From: Lachnospiraceae bacterium | GTDB taxonomy: Bacteria; Bacillota; Clostridia; Lachnospirales; Lachnospiraceae | Direction: 5' to 3' | Assembly: GCA_910575605.1 (NCBI GenBank) | Contig: CAJTEW010000009.1 | Location: 1 to 64,000, forward strand | DNA length: 64,000 bases | The notes under the pieces: generated by a model | Seen by the model: only the letters and a program-made list of their open reading frames with translations | Databases searched by the model: none | Told to the model about the DNA's origin: nothing | Program-made: the position numbers and the translations under genes | Shown here: positions 42,133 through 51,558 of the stretch, in pieces | Position numbering within the stretch: the stretch's first letter is position 1 | Layout of the letters: each line of letters opens with the position of its first letter

Positions 42133-43518
42133 GTGGAAAACTGGCTGAAAAGTGTGAGTGCATTTGCCAACGGCACTGGAGGAGTGTTGGTATTTGGAAC
42201 GGCAGAGGACGGGACAGTAGCCGGAGCAAGGGATATGGAAACTGCGTCTGAGGTTATCCGGCTGAAAATTGAAGAGAATATTGTACCATTTCCCGAAATC
42301 GCGCTTAAGGTGCAGGAGGCAGAGAGTGGAAAAAAGCTTCTTACCCTGGAGGTGTCTGCAGGATGGGAGACGCCCTATTACTATATGGGAGAGAATGAGA
42401 CAAAGGCTTATGTCAGAGCAGAAAAGACAAGTATTCCTGCTGATGCAGGAGAGCTCAAAAGGCTGGTACTTAAGGGGAGACATTTATCCTATGATACGCA
42501 GGTTTCCAGATATTCCTTTAAGGATGTTACGTTTAAGGAGTTCTGTGTTGCCTACGAGGAGTGGAGTGGGAACCGTATGAATGACAGGCGCTTTGAGAAC
42601 TTCGGCATGGTAAAATCAGGAAGGCTTACGTATGCAGGGCTTTTATTTTCAGATGATTCTCTGGTGCCTCATTCCAGACTGGTATGCAGCAGATGGAGAG
42701 AGTGTGACGGGGCCATTGTAAAGGAACCTTTGGAAAGTGTAAAATATAGAGGGGGATTAATACATCTTATTAATAAAGGAATATGGTTTGTCAGAAGTCA
42801 TATGGAGATTTTGTGGCAGGAGGGTGAGGGAAGTAAAACAGAGCTTCCGGACTACTGCATGGAGAGTGTATTTGAAGCACTGGTAAATGCATTTGCACAC
42901 AGGGATTATTTTATTACAGGAAGTGAAGTCAGACTTGATTTGTATGATGAACGTCTTACCATAAGCTCACCGGGTGGAATGACGGGTGGAGAGCGGGTTC
43001 AGGATAAGTTGCCAGAGATTACCCTGTCTGTAAGAAGGAATCCGGCTGTAGCGGATATTTTTTATCAGATAGGCTATATGAATCTTAAGGGAAGGGGGCT
43101 TTCGCGGATTCAGTGTCTCTGTGAAAAGGCGGCGAATTATAGCTGTGAAGCAGAACCGGAATTTTATTCGGATAAAGTACAGTTTACGGTTACCTTGAAG
43201 AATCTGAATAAAAACAGCGATAGCGTTACTGGTGATAGCAGCGGCATTTATGCCGGCCAGACAGGGGAACGTGTAGAGAGAAGTGAGGACCTTCTGCTAA
43301 ATGAAAATGAAAAAAAGGTACTGTCTATTCTTTTGGAAAATCCATTGATTTCTACTGACAATATCAGCTGTCAGAGCAGGATTGCGAAGCGGACGGTTGA
43401 GCGTATCCTGCAGTCACTGAAAAAAAAGGGGGCAGTTATCCGAGAGGGCTCAAGAAGAAGCGGAAGCTGGAAGGTACTGGCACAGTATGATAAATGTACA
43501 GACCTGTGTAAGCAGTAA
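42133..43518 (+). CDS. AlbA_2/Schlafen-type DNA-binding protein with ATPase-like C-terminus
   Basis: 461 residues, GTG start behind AAAGGAAGAAAGG. The N-terminal ANGTGGVLVFGTAEDGTVAG is the second half of the AlbA_2/Slfn domain; the usual E-x-EFK strand in front is missing, so the domain is short or the true start is lost. ALVNAFAHRDYFITGSEVRLDLYDERLTISSPGG is the typical HATPase_c_4 block. The tail (LSILLENPLISTDNI...KRTVERILQSLKKKGAVI) is a winged helix. These proteins act as transcription regulators or are linked to defence; the role here is unknown. Confidence 0.85.
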   Translation: MENWLKSVSAFANGTGGVLVFGTAEDGTVAGARDMETASEVIRLKIEENIVPFPEIALKVQEAESGKKLLTLEVSAGWETPYYYMGENETKAYVRAEKTSIPADAGELKRLVLKGRHLSYDTQVSRYSFKDVTFKEFCVAYEEWSGNRMNDRRFENFGMVKSGRLTYAGLLFSDDSLVPHSRLVCSRWRECDGAIVKEPLESVKYRGGLIHLINKGIWFVRSHMEILWQEGEGSKTELPDYCMESVFEALVNAFAHRDYFITGSEVRLDLYDERLTISSPGGMTGGERVQDKLPEITLSVRRNPAVADIFYQIGYMNLKGRGLSRIQCLCEKAANYSCEAEPEFYSDKVQFTVTLKNLNKNSDSVTGDSSGIYAGQTGERVERSEDLLLNENEKKVLSILLENPLISTDNISCQSRIAKRTVERILQSLKKKGAVIREGSRRSGSWKVLAQYDKCTDLCKQ

Positions 43519-43619
43519 TTTATTTAAGACAGATAATGGAAATTTAATATATATCCTATATTCCATTTTCGAGGTGCCTGTGATATACTTTAATACAAGT
43601 ATGTAAAGGAGTAATAGCT

Positions 43620-44315
43620 ATGAAAAGAGTACTATTAAAGCTCAGCGGGGAAGCACTCGCCGGCGATAAAAAGACAGGATTTGATGAGTCAACCTGCATA
43701 AGAGTGGCAGAGCAGGTAAAGAAGCTTACGGAGAGCGGCATTCAGACAGCAATCGTTACAGGAGGAGGCAATTTCTGGCGGGGCAGAACCAGCGAGACGA
43801 TAGACCGTGTAAAGGCAGATCAGATCGGTATGCTTGCGACAGTAATGAATTGTATTTATGTGTCTGATATTTTCCGCTATGTGGGGATGAAGACAGAGGT
43901 GTTTACTCCTTTTGTGTGTGGCGCATTTACAACATTGTTTGGAAAGGACAAGGCTGTCGAGGCACTGGAAGCAGGAAAAGTTATTTTCTTTGCAGGAGGG
44001 ACAGGACATCCCTATTTTTCCACAGATACTGGAGCTGTGCTTAGAGCTATTGAGATTGAGGCTGATACCATGCTTTTGGCAAAGGCAGTTGACGGTATTT
44101 ATGATAGTGATCCGAAGGTGAATCCAGAGGCTAAGAAGTATGACGAGATATCTATACAGGAGATTATAGATAAGAAGCTTATGGCAGTTGACCTTACTGC
44201 ATCGATTATGTGTCTGGAAAATAAGATGCCTATGCTGGTGTTCGGACTGAATGGAGAGAACAGTATTGTGAAGAGCATAACAGGAATATTTACAGGAACA
44301 AAAGTGACTGTATAG
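43620..44315 (+). CDS. pyrH: UMP kinase
   Basis: 231 residues of the amino-acid-kinase fold: KRVLLKLSGEALAG, the IVTGGGNFWRGRTS loop, DQIGMLATVMNC, and GGTGHPYFSTDTGAVLRA. It phosphorylates UMP to UDP for nucleotide supply and is normally next to tsf; here it is separated from tsf by about 9.5 kb of inserted DNA. AAGGAG lies before ATG 43620. frr follows after 18 bases. Confidence 0.97.
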   Translation: MKRVLLKLSGEALAGDKKTGFDESTCIRVAEQVKKLTESGIQTAIVTGGGNFWRGRTSETIDRVKADQIGMLATVMNCIYVSDIFRYVGMKTEVFTPFVCGAFTTLFGKDKAVEALEAGKVIFFAGGTGHPYFSTDTGAVLRAIEIEADTMLLAKAVDGIYDSDPKVNPEAKKYDEISIQEIIDKKLMAVDLTASIMCLENKMPMLVFGLNGENSIVKSITGIFTGTKVTV

Positions 44316-44333
44316 ATAAGGAGGAACATATTT

Positions 44334-44885
44334 ATGAATGAAAGACTTAAAGTATATGAGGAGAAGATGAAAAAAACGATTGGCAGCCTGGAGGGAGACT
44401 TGGGTACCATCCGTGCCGGACGTGCGAATCCTAACGTGTTAAACAGAATTATGGTCGATTATTACGGTTCACCGACTCCCATACAGCAGGTGGCAAACGT
44501 ATCGGTTCCGGAGCCTCGCATGATTCAGATTCAGCCATGGGAAAAGAATATGATAAAGGTGATTGAGAAAGCAATCCAGGTATCTGATCTTGGAATTAAT
44601 CCTACGAACGACGGCTCCTGTATCCGTCTTGTATTTCCGGAGTTAACAGAGGAGCGTAGAAAAGAACTGGTTAAGGATGTAAAGAAGAAGGGTGAGGCAG
44701 CTAAGGTTGCAATCCGTAATATCCGCAGGGACGGGAATGATGCATTTAAAAAGCTTAAGGGTTCTGATGTGTCGGAGGATGAGCTTAAGGATATGGGCGA
44801 CGAGCTTCAAAAGCTGACAGATAAGTTTATTAAAGAAGTGGATAAGTCAGTTGAAGTAAAGTCAAAAGAAGTTATGACAGTATAG
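44334..44885 (+). CDS. frr: ribosome recycling factor
   Basis: 183 residues, standard for RRF. The hinge and helical arms show GDLGTIRAGRANPNVLNRIMVDYYG and the end pattern TDKFIKEVDKSVEVKSKEVMTV. With EF-G it splits post-termination ribosomes. GGAGG is 7 bases upstream. It shares the operon with pyrH and is probably ended by a weak hairpin at 44900 before uppS. Confidence 0.97.
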   Translation: MNERLKVYEEKMKKTIGSLEGDLGTIRAGRANPNVLNRIMVDYYGSPTPIQQVANVSVPEPRMIQIQPWEKNMIKVIEKAIQVSDLGINPTNDGSCIRLVFPELTEERRKELVKDVKKKGEAAKVAIRNIRRDGNDAFKKLKGSDVSEDELKDMGDELQKLTDKFIKEVDKSVEVKSKEVMTV

Positions 44886-44899
44886 AGTATGTATATGCC

Positions 44900-44933
44900 G
44901 GGGACAGACCCATCAAGATTCGGGGCTGTCCTC
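44900..44933 (+). terminator. hairpin between frr and uppS, repeat-like
   Basis: GGGGACAG at 44900-44907 pairs with CTGTCCTC at 44926-44933 (one G-U pair). GGGGACAG is also the tip of the large palindromic repeats elsewhere in the window. No U-run follows (CATTTG), so it may only attenuate. Confidence 0.35.
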
Positions 44934-44976
44934 ATTTGAATGTGTTAGATTCATATGAATCGGAGAGGAGGACGGT

Positions 44977-45693
44977 ATGAAGATACCTAAGCATGTTGCG
45001 ATTATTTTAGACGGTAACGGACGCTGGGCAAAATCAAAAGGGATGCCCCGAAATTACGGGCATGCCCAGGGAAGCAAGAATGTAGAGCGTATCTGTGAGG
45101 ATGCATACAGGATGGGGATTAAGTATCTGACGGTCTATGCATTTTCCACAGAAAACTGGAGCCGCCCAAAGGACGAGGTAGATGCGCTGATGAAGCTTCT
45201 TCGTAATTATATGAAAACATGTCTTAAGACAGCAGCAAAGAATGATATGAAAATCCGTGTTCTTGGAGATACTACAAGATTGGATGAAGATATAAGATGC
45301 AGAATCAGGGAGCTTGAAGAGGCAACAAAGGAGAATGGCGGCCTTAATTTTCAGATTGCCATTAATTATGGAAGCCGTGATGAGATTGTAAGGGCTGTAA
45401 AGAGCCTTTCAGAAGATATAAAAAGAGGAGTGATTATGCCGGAAGAGATTGACGAGGCATGTATAGAGAAGTATCTGGATACACATGATATACCAGACCC
45501 GGATCTTCTTATTCGGACGAGCGGGGAACAGAGAATTTCTAATTATCTTCTCTGGCAGCTTGCCTATACGGAGTTCTATTTTACAGATGTCCTTTGGCCT
45601 GATTTTACCAAGGAGGAGCTTCTTAAGGCAATAGAGAGATATAACGAAAGAGAGAGGCGTTTCGGCGGTGTGAAGGAGGTTCAGGATGTTTAA
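44977..45693 (+). CDS. uppS: undecaprenyl diphosphate synthase
   Basis: 238 residues of the cis-prenyltransferase family: AIILDGNGRWAKSKGMPRNYGHAQG, LTVYAFSTENWSRP, and the C-terminal DLLIRTSGEQRISNYLLWQLAYTEFYF. It makes the C55 lipid carrier for wall polymers. GAGGAGG precedes ATG 44977, and the gene overlaps cdsA by 8 bases in the conserved frr-uppS-cdsA-dxr-rseP order. Confidence 0.97.
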   Translation: MKIPKHVAIILDGNGRWAKSKGMPRNYGHAQGSKNVERICEDAYRMGIKYLTVYAFSTENWSRPKDEVDALMKLLRNYMKTCLKTAAKNDMKIRVLGDTTRLDEDIRCRIRELEEATKENGGLNFQIAINYGSRDEIVRAVKSLSEDIKRGVIMPEEIDEACIEKYLDTHDIPDPDLLIRTSGEQRISNYLLWQLAYTEFYFTDVLWPDFTKEELLKAIERYNERERRFGGVKEVQDV

Positions 45694-46489
45694 GACGAGG
45701 CTGATTAGCGGCATTGTTCTGGTGGTTGTACTGATTGCCACAGTTGGGTATGGAGGGCATTTTCTTTTGGGAGTGCTGGCAGCTTTAAGTATGATAGGAT
45801 TAAATGAGCTCTATAAAGTTGTGAAAGTTCAGAACAGCCTGGGTGCTGCAGGGTACATTGGAGCAGCAGTATGGTATGCTCTAATTCTTACTCAGCACAC
45901 AGAATACCAGATGCCTCTTATAATTTTCTTTCTTGTAGCAGTAATGGCAGTGTATGTATTTTCATTTCCTGTATTTCAATCCGAGCAGGTTACAATGGTT
46001 TATTTTGGATTTTTTTATGTGGCAGTCATGCTGTCCTTTGTATATCAGACAAGAATGCTTCCAGAAGGAAATGTTATTGTGTGGTTGATTTTTCTAAGCT
46101 CCTGGGGATGTGATACCTGTGCTTACTGTGTGGGAGTATTGTTTGGAAAGCATAAAATGGCGCCTAAACTAAGCCCAAAGAAATCTGTAGAGGGTGGAAT
46201 CGGCGGCATTGTAGGTGCGGCTCTTTTAGGATATCTGTTTGCTTTTGCCATGAATCAATGGGCCGGGGCTTCGGCAGTTCCCCTTCATTATGCAGTTATC
46301 TGTGCTGTGGGAGGCATGATATCCCAGGTAGGCGATCTGGCAGCATCTGCAATTAAGCGTAACCATGAGATTAAGGACTACGGAAAGCTGATTCCGGGAC
46401 ACGGTGGGGTACTGGACCGGTTTGACAGTGTCATATTTACTGCGCCGGTTATTTATTATCTTGCATTATTTTTGACAGGAGCAATTTAA
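45686..46489 (+). CDS. cdsA: phosphatidate cytidylyltransferase
   Basis: 267 residues with about eight membrane helices and the CTP-transferase signature near the C-terminus, GDLAASAIKRNHEIKDYGKLIPGHGGVLDRFDS. It converts phosphatidate to CDP-diacylglycerol for phospholipid synthesis. Its ATG lies inside the uppS end with an AGGAGG just before it, suggesting translational coupling. Confidence 0.96.
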   Translation: MFKTRLISGIVLVVVLIATVGYGGHFLLGVLAALSMIGLNELYKVVKVQNSLGAAGYIGAAVWYALILTQHTEYQMPLIIFFLVAVMAVYVFSFPVFQSEQVTMVYFGFFYVAVMLSFVYQTRMLPEGNVIVWLIFLSSWGCDTCAYCVGVLFGKHKMAPKLSPKKSVEGGIGGIVGAALLGYLFAFAMNQWAGASAVPLHYAVICAVGGMISQVGDLAASAIKRNHEIKDYGKLIPGHGGVLDRFDSVIFTAPVIYYLALFLTGAI

Positions 46490-46555
46490 TATCTGTCCGT
46501 TCTTCATGTGAACATATTGGACAGTTGTCAGACATACAATATAGGTGAGGAGATT

Positions 46556-47698
46556 ATGAAGAAAATAGCAATATTGGGTTCTACTGGCTCTATCGGTACA
46601 CAGACACTTGAGATTGTCAGGGAAAATAAGGATATAGAAGTACTCGGACTTGCAGCAGGCAGCAATATCAGACTGCTTGAGGAGCAGATTCGGGAGTTTA
46701 AGCCACGTCTTGTGGCTGTCTGGGAGGAAGAAAAAGCAAAGGAGCTCCGTGTTCTTGCTGCAGATTTGGATGTGGAAATTGTTTCGGGGATGGAAGGTCT
46801 CATACGTGTTTCGGTTCTTGAGGAAACGGAAATACTAGTAACTGCTATTGTTGGAATGATCGGAATTCGTCCGACTATAGAAGCAGTTAAGGCGGGGAAA
46901 GATATTGCTCTTGCCAATAAGGAGACATTGGTAACAGCGGGGCATATTATTATGCCTCTGGCAAAGGAAAGGCATGTGTCTATTCTTCCTGTGGACAGTG
47001 AGCACAGTGCTATTTTTCAGGCGTTACGGGGCAATGAAAAAAAGGCGCTCCATAAGATTCTTCTTACCGCGTCCGGCGGGCCGTTCAGGGGAAAGAAGCA
47101 GGAGGAGCTTTTAAATATCCGCGTAGAGGATGCCCTTAAGCATCCAAACTGGTCTATGGGACAGAAGATTACTATAGATTCGTCTACTATGGTCAATAAA
47201 GGACTGGAGGTTATGGAGGCAAGGTGGCTTTTTGATGTAGAGATTGACCAGATACAGGTTGTTATCCAGCCCCAGAGCATGATTCACTCTATGGTAGAAT
47301 ATAAGGATGGAGCAGTTATGGCGCAGCTTGGGACGCCGGACATGAAGCTTCCGATACAGTATGCTCTGTACTATCCTCAGAGAAGATACTTAAAGGGTGA
47401 CAGGCTTGATTTCTGGAGCATTGGAAGGCTTGATTTTGAGAGGCCTGATATGGACACTTTCTATGCACTTTTACTTGCTTATGAGGCAGGAAGGGAAGGC
47501 GGGACGCTTCCTACAGTGTTTAATGCTGCAAACGAGCTGGCAGTAAAAATGTTTTTAAACCGTGAGATAAAGTATCTCGAAATTACAGAGATTATAGAGG
47601 ACTGTATGAGGGCACATAAAAATATAGAAAATCCGGCTCTCGAAGAGATTCTGACTGTAGAAGCAGAAGTCTATGAACGTATTGAAAGCAGGAGGTAG
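46556..47698 (+). CDS. dxr: 1-deoxy-D-xylulose 5-phosphate reductoisomerase
   Basis: 380 residues. NADPH-binding IAILGSTGSIGTQTL at the N-terminus, then ANKETLVTAGHIIM, PVDSEHSAIFQAL, LTASGGPFRGK and HPNWSMGQKITIDSSTMVNKG are all conserved in Dxr, the committed enzyme of the MEP isoprenoid pathway. The earlier ATG at 46508 in the same frame lacks an SD, while ATG 46556 has GGTGAGGAG. Upstream uppS uses the same pathway's product. Confidence 0.97.
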   Translation: MKKIAILGSTGSIGTQTLEIVRENKDIEVLGLAAGSNIRLLEEQIREFKPRLVAVWEEEKAKELRVLAADLDVEIVSGMEGLIRVSVLEETEILVTAIVGMIGIRPTIEAVKAGKDIALANKETLVTAGHIIMPLAKERHVSILPVDSEHSAIFQALRGNEKKALHKILLTASGGPFRGKKQEELLNIRVEDALKHPNWSMGQKITIDSSTMVNKGLEVMEARWLFDVEIDQIQVVIQPQSMIHSMVEYKDGAVMAQLGTPDMKLPIQYALYYPQRRYLKGDRLDFWSIGRLDFERPDMDTFYALLLAYEAGREGGTLPTVFNAANELAVKMFLNREIKYLEITEIIEDCMRAHKNIENPALEEILTVEAEVYERIESRR

Positions 47699-47706
47699 TT
47701 GTTGAT

Positions 47707-48741
47707 TTGGGCATTATATTAGCGTTACTGATTTTCAGCTTTATTGTACTTTTTCATGAATTTGGACATTTTATCCTTGCGAAGAAGAATGGGATTGATG
47801 TAGAGGAATTTGCTCTTGGAATGGGGCCTGTCTTATTTTCAAAGGAATATAAGGGTACGCGGTATGCCCTTCATCTGTTTCCCATAGGAGGATTCTGTGC
47901 TATGGGAGAGGATGACGAGGCAACAGATTCACCGGGAAATTTTAATAATAAATCCGTGTGGGCAAGAATTTCTGTCATTGCGGCAGGACCGATATTTAAT
48001 TTTATACTGGCATTTGCCCTTTCCGTTATCCTTGTATCTATGACAGGTTATGACAGGCCGGTAGTAAGCTCTGTAGAAAAGGGATTTCCAGCGGAGGAAG
48101 CGGGACTTAAAGCGGGAGATACTATTGTACGTATGGGAGGAAAGAGAATCCATCTTTTCCGTGAGATTACCTTTTATAACCAGTTCCATCAGGGAGAACA
48201 GACAGAGATTACCTATCTTCGTGACGGACAGAAGTATACGACAGTCCTTGTACCGGTGATGGATGAGGAGCTTGGATATTACCGTTTTGGAATCAGCGGC
48301 GGGGCTTATACGAAGGCAGACATACTGACTGCTATGCAGTATGGGGCTTACCAGGTAAAATACTGGATTAATATAACAATAGACAGTCTGAAGATGCTCC
48401 TTACAGGACAGGTAGGTATAGACCAGATGTCAGGACCTGTGGGAATTGTGGATATGGTGGATGACTCTTATAAGGAAAGCAGATCTTATGGAGCCTATGC
48501 TGTCATTATGCAGCTTCTCTACATTGCAATTCTTTTGTCTGCCAATATAGGGGTTATGAATCTGCTTCCCCTTCCGGCTCTAGATGGGGGAAGACTTGTA
48601 TTCCTGCTTATAGAGGCAGTGAGGAGAAAACGCGTTCCACCTGAAAAGGAAGGCTATGTCCATATGGTAGGAATCGCACTTTTGATGGTGCTTATGGTAT
48701 TTATTATGTATAATGACATTAGAAGAGTGTTTTTTAATTAG
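47707..48741 (+). CDS. rseP: RseP-type site-2 intramembrane zinc protease
   Basis: 344 residues. The zinc motif FHEFGHFILAKKNGI sits at the N-terminus, a PDZ domain at about 110-190 (FPAEEAGLKAGDTIVRMGGK), and the C-terminal NLLPLPALDGGRL supplies the third zinc ligand Asp. It cleaves membrane-embedded substrates such as anti-sigma factors. The start is TTG 47707, fixed by AGGAGG at 47690-47695; the nearby TTG at 47702 is out of frame. It follows dxr by 8 bases. Confidence 0.96.
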   Translation: MGIILALLIFSFIVLFHEFGHFILAKKNGIDVEEFALGMGPVLFSKEYKGTRYALHLFPIGGFCAMGEDDEATDSPGNFNNKSVWARISVIAAGPIFNFILAFALSVILVSMTGYDRPVVSSVEKGFPAEEAGLKAGDTIVRMGGKRIHLFREITFYNQFHQGEQTEITYLRDGQKYTTVLVPVMDEELGYYRFGISGGAYTKADILTAMQYGAYQVKYWINITIDSLKMLLTGQVGIDQMSGPVGIVDMVDDSYKESRSYGAYAVIMQLLYIAILLSANIGVMNLLPLPALDGGRLVFLLIEAVRRKRVPPEKEGYVHMVGIALLMVLMVFIMYNDIRRVFFN

Positions 48742-48752
48742 CGGAGATGAAA

Positions 48753-50129
48753 ATGGAAAAACTTAAGAAAATATTTGCAGCAGTGGATATGACTGAGGGC
48801 CGTCCATGGGAAAAAATATTAATCTTTACACTGCCCATGCTTCTAGGAAATATTGCGCAACAGCTGTACAATACGGTAGATAGTGTTGTAGTTGGTAAAT
48901 ATGTGGGAGATAATGCGTTGGCAGCAGTCGGGAGCGCAGGACCAATTTTAAATCTCCTTCTTGTGCTTTTTATTGGTATCAGTGTCGGCGCTGGAATTAT
49001 GGTTTCACAGTATCTGGGAGCGCGGAAAAGAGAAGCTCTTTCCATAACAATAGGAAATACAATTGTACTTACCTTTATTTCATCAGTATTTATTATGGTG
49101 GTTGCAACAGTGGCTGCAAGGCCGCTTCTTGTTCTTTTAAACACACCGGAAAGTATTCTTGACTGGTGCACATCTTATTTGAGAATTTTATTTTTAGGAA
49201 TTGCAGGTATGGCCTATTATAATATTCTGTGTGGAATTTTAAGAGGGCTTGGAGATTCGGTATCAGCTCTTCTTTATCTTGTTGTTGCCAGTATTCTAAA
49301 TATTATTTTAGACTTGCTCTTTGTGGCAAAATTTCATATGGGTGTAGGCGGTGTTGCTCTGGCAACAGCCATTGCCCAGGCAATATCAGCAGTCTTGTGT
49401 GTGCTTAAACTGATGAAACTGACAGAATTTTTTGATTTCAAGATAAAATATTTTAAGCTAGATAAGGAAATGGTGTCACATGTGGTACGATTAGGGCTTC
49501 CATCTGGTGTCACACAGGCCATTATGTCTATGGCGATGCTTCTGGTACAGTCCCTTACAAATAGTTTTGGAGAACAGTTGATTGCGGCCAATGTAATTGT
49601 TATGCGTGTGGATGGTTTTGCTATGCTTCCGAATTTTTCTTTCGGTACGGCCATGACAACCTACTCTGGGCAAAATGTTGGTGCAAGGCTTAACGACCGT
49701 GTGACAGAGGGTGCGAAGCAGGGGACCTTCCTTGCCATGGGTATATCGGCTGTGATAACGGCAGTTATCCTTTTGTTTGGCCATCATCTTATGGGGATTT
49801 TTACAGATACGGAATCATTGGTAACGCTTAGTATGCGGATGATGCGGATACTGGCAGTGGGATATATTGCTATGGCAGTAACTCAGAGCCTGTCTGGAGT
49901 TATGAGAGGGGCGGGAGATACCATGACTCCTATGTGGATTTCTATTGTTACTACCATTATTGTCCGTGTACCGCTGGCATATGGACTTGTGGCTCTTTCA
50001 AAAAGTGAAGCATATCCATCAGGAAGAAAGGAGTGTCTTTTTATTTCACTTCTGATATCCTGGGTGATAGGGGCAGTACTCACAGGTATATTTTATAAAA
50101 GGGGGAAATGGAAGGGGAAGGCGCTATAG
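48753..50129 (+). CDS. MATE family efflux transporter
   Basis: 458 residues with twelve predicted helices in two similar halves. LPMLLGNIAQQLYNTVDSVVVGKYVG and GPILNLLLVLFIGISVGAGIMVSQYLGARK at the start, and the matching GTAMTTYSGQNVGARLNDRV in the second half, identify the MATE/NorM-DinF class that exports cationic compounds using ion gradients. GGAG 48743-48746 favours ATG 48753 over ATG 48747. Followed by a bidirectional terminator. Confidence 0.93.
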   Translation: MEKLKKIFAAVDMTEGRPWEKILIFTLPMLLGNIAQQLYNTVDSVVVGKYVGDNALAAVGSAGPILNLLLVLFIGISVGAGIMVSQYLGARKREALSITIGNTIVLTFISSVFIMVVATVAARPLLVLLNTPESILDWCTSYLRILFLGIAGMAYYNILCGILRGLGDSVSALLYLVVASILNIILDLLFVAKFHMGVGGVALATAIAQAISAVLCVLKLMKLTEFFDFKIKYFKLDKEMVSHVVRLGLPSGVTQAIMSMAMLLVQSLTNSFGEQLIAANVIVMRVDGFAMLPNFSFGTAMTTYSGQNVGARLNDRVTEGAKQGTFLAMGISAVITAVILLFGHHLMGIFTDTESLVTLSMRMMRILAVGYIAMAVTQSLSGVMRGAGDTMTPMWISIVTTIIVRVPLAYGLVALSKSEAYPSGRKECLFISLLISWVIGAVLTGIFYKRGKWKGKAL

Positions 50130-50148
50130 CTTTTTTGCAGATACATAG

Positions 50149-50195
50149 AAAATAGCCATTCTGCTGTGTGAAAAAGGCTGAATGGCTATTTTTAA
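50149..50195. terminator. bidirectional terminator
   Basis: AAAATAGCCATTC (50149-50161) and GAATGGCTATTTT (50180-50192) form a perfect 13-bp stem with T's on both sides. It serves the MATE gene and the convergent surface-protein gene. Confidence 0.88.
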
Positions 50196-50214
50196 AGTCT
50201 ATTATAGCTGCCAG

Positions 50215-51477
50215 TTACGTAAGCTCAGCAATCCGTGATACTCCTACATAGATTTCGGAGATTTTGTACCAGGTGGGATAATCAACAATTCCAGTTTGGG
50301 GAAGGCCGAATACAGATTGGAATTTTTTTACTGCTGCAGCTGTTGCAGGTCCATAGATTCCATCTGCGGCGATTTTTGGAATTGCGGGGTAAGCTCCTGA
50401 AATGACCGCCAGCTGCTCCTGCATCTGCCGTACTTTATCTCCTGTGGACCCCTGAGTCAGATTATAGCCAGGCCAGGAGGATGGGATGCCGGAGATGGCC
50501 TCGGCAGTATTGATGTACATATTGCTGCCATAGTAATAGCGTAGGATTTCGATGGCGCTGTAGCCCTGATCGCCGAGGGATTTGGAACCCCACTGTGTCA
50601 TCCAATTAGGACACTGAACCTGTCTGCCATCGCAGTATTGTGTTAAAATCGGCTGTCTTACATTGGGCCGGGATAAGTAGTTGGAAAATAGTTCATCTAC
50701 AATTACGGATATAGTATTGTAAATATTCCGTTCTGGTATCCATTTATGGTCAAAGGCTGTGGAGGAGGTAATTGTAAAATCATAGCCTTTATTCCGGTAC
50801 CATTCCGTGTATACTCGATTTAAAGTGAAGGACATAATGGCAAGTACATTTGCACGGATCGTATTTTGTGGCCAGGTTGCATAGATTTCACTGGAGGCAA
50901 CATTTTTGATATAATCTTTATAACGGACATAATAATCTTTTGCAGTTGTGTCGCGGGGACTCCCGTCATGGACGACGATATATTCAGGAACGACAACACG
51001 GCTTAAAACGATTTCACCTGTCTCATTTACAGGCTTGATTTCCTCCTCAGGAATTTTTGGAGGATAAGTTCCATATAGTGTATGTGCAGGAATGACAAAT
51101 ACATCTTCGCCCTCACCAGCAGAAACGGGCCGGAGGGCTATGTTCTGGAGGGCAGTAACAGTGGGCAGGATTTCAGCACCTGCGATACTTATAGGCTCAT
51201 AGCCGGGTGCATTTACCTCAATGGTATATTCAGAATAGGGCTGCTGTTCATTGGTAATATCAAGGCTGTAATCCAGAGGCGGAGCAGGCAGGTCAATGGT
51301 ATCTGTCTGGCCGGAGGAATCTGTTGTGAGCTGTTCCAGTTGATTATCCGGTACGCCGGTATAGGAAATAGAGATGGATGCATCTGAAACAGGGAAACCG
51401 TTGATTTCCGATGTTACCTGGATTTTTAGCTGTCCTTTATCGGGATGATCCGTTTGAAAGGCCTGGATGTCATTCAT
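50215..51477 (-). CDS. SpoIID-like / peptidoglycan-binding domain protein
   Basis: 420 residues. N-terminal carboxypeptidase-regulatory-like beta-sandwich (about 15-100: IQVTSEINGFPVSDASISISY), a central SpoIID/LytB-like part (about 165-330: EYIVVHDGSP, YIKNVASSEIYATWPQNTIRAN, DELFSNYL), and a C-terminal PG_binding_1 domain (about 345-415: TQGSTGDKVRQMQEQL, DGIYGPATAAAVKKFQ). No signal peptide is evident. Related proteins of Clostridia are linked to spore or cell-surface structures. Transcribed alone, opposite to its neighbours. Confidence 0.75.
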   Translation of the reverse strand: MNDIQAFQTDHPDKGQLKIQVTSEINGFPVSDASISISYTGVPDNQLEQLTTDSSGQTDTIDLPAPPLDYSLDITNEQQPYSEYTIEVNAPGYEPISIAGAEILPTVTALQNIALRPVSAGEGEDVFVIPAHTLYGTYPPKIPEEEIKPVNETGEIVLSRVVVPEYIVVHDGSPRDTTAKDYYVRYKDYIKNVASSEIYATWPQNTIRANVLAIMSFTLNRVYTEWYRNKGYDFTITSSTAFDHKWIPERNIYNTISVIVDELFSNYLSRPNVRQPILTQYCDGRQVQCPNWMTQWGSKSLGDQGYSAIEILRYYYGSNMYINTAEAISGIPSSWPGYNLTQGSTGDKVRQMQEQLAVISGAYPAIPKIAADGIYGPATAAAVKKFQSVFGLPQTGIVDYPTWYKISEIYVGVSRIAELT

Positions 51478-51558
51478 AAATTTTACCTCGTAGAAACTCT
51501 GTTACTATTAATATATAAAAATATACGGGAAATGTTCTTATAATAGAAAGGAAGAAGG

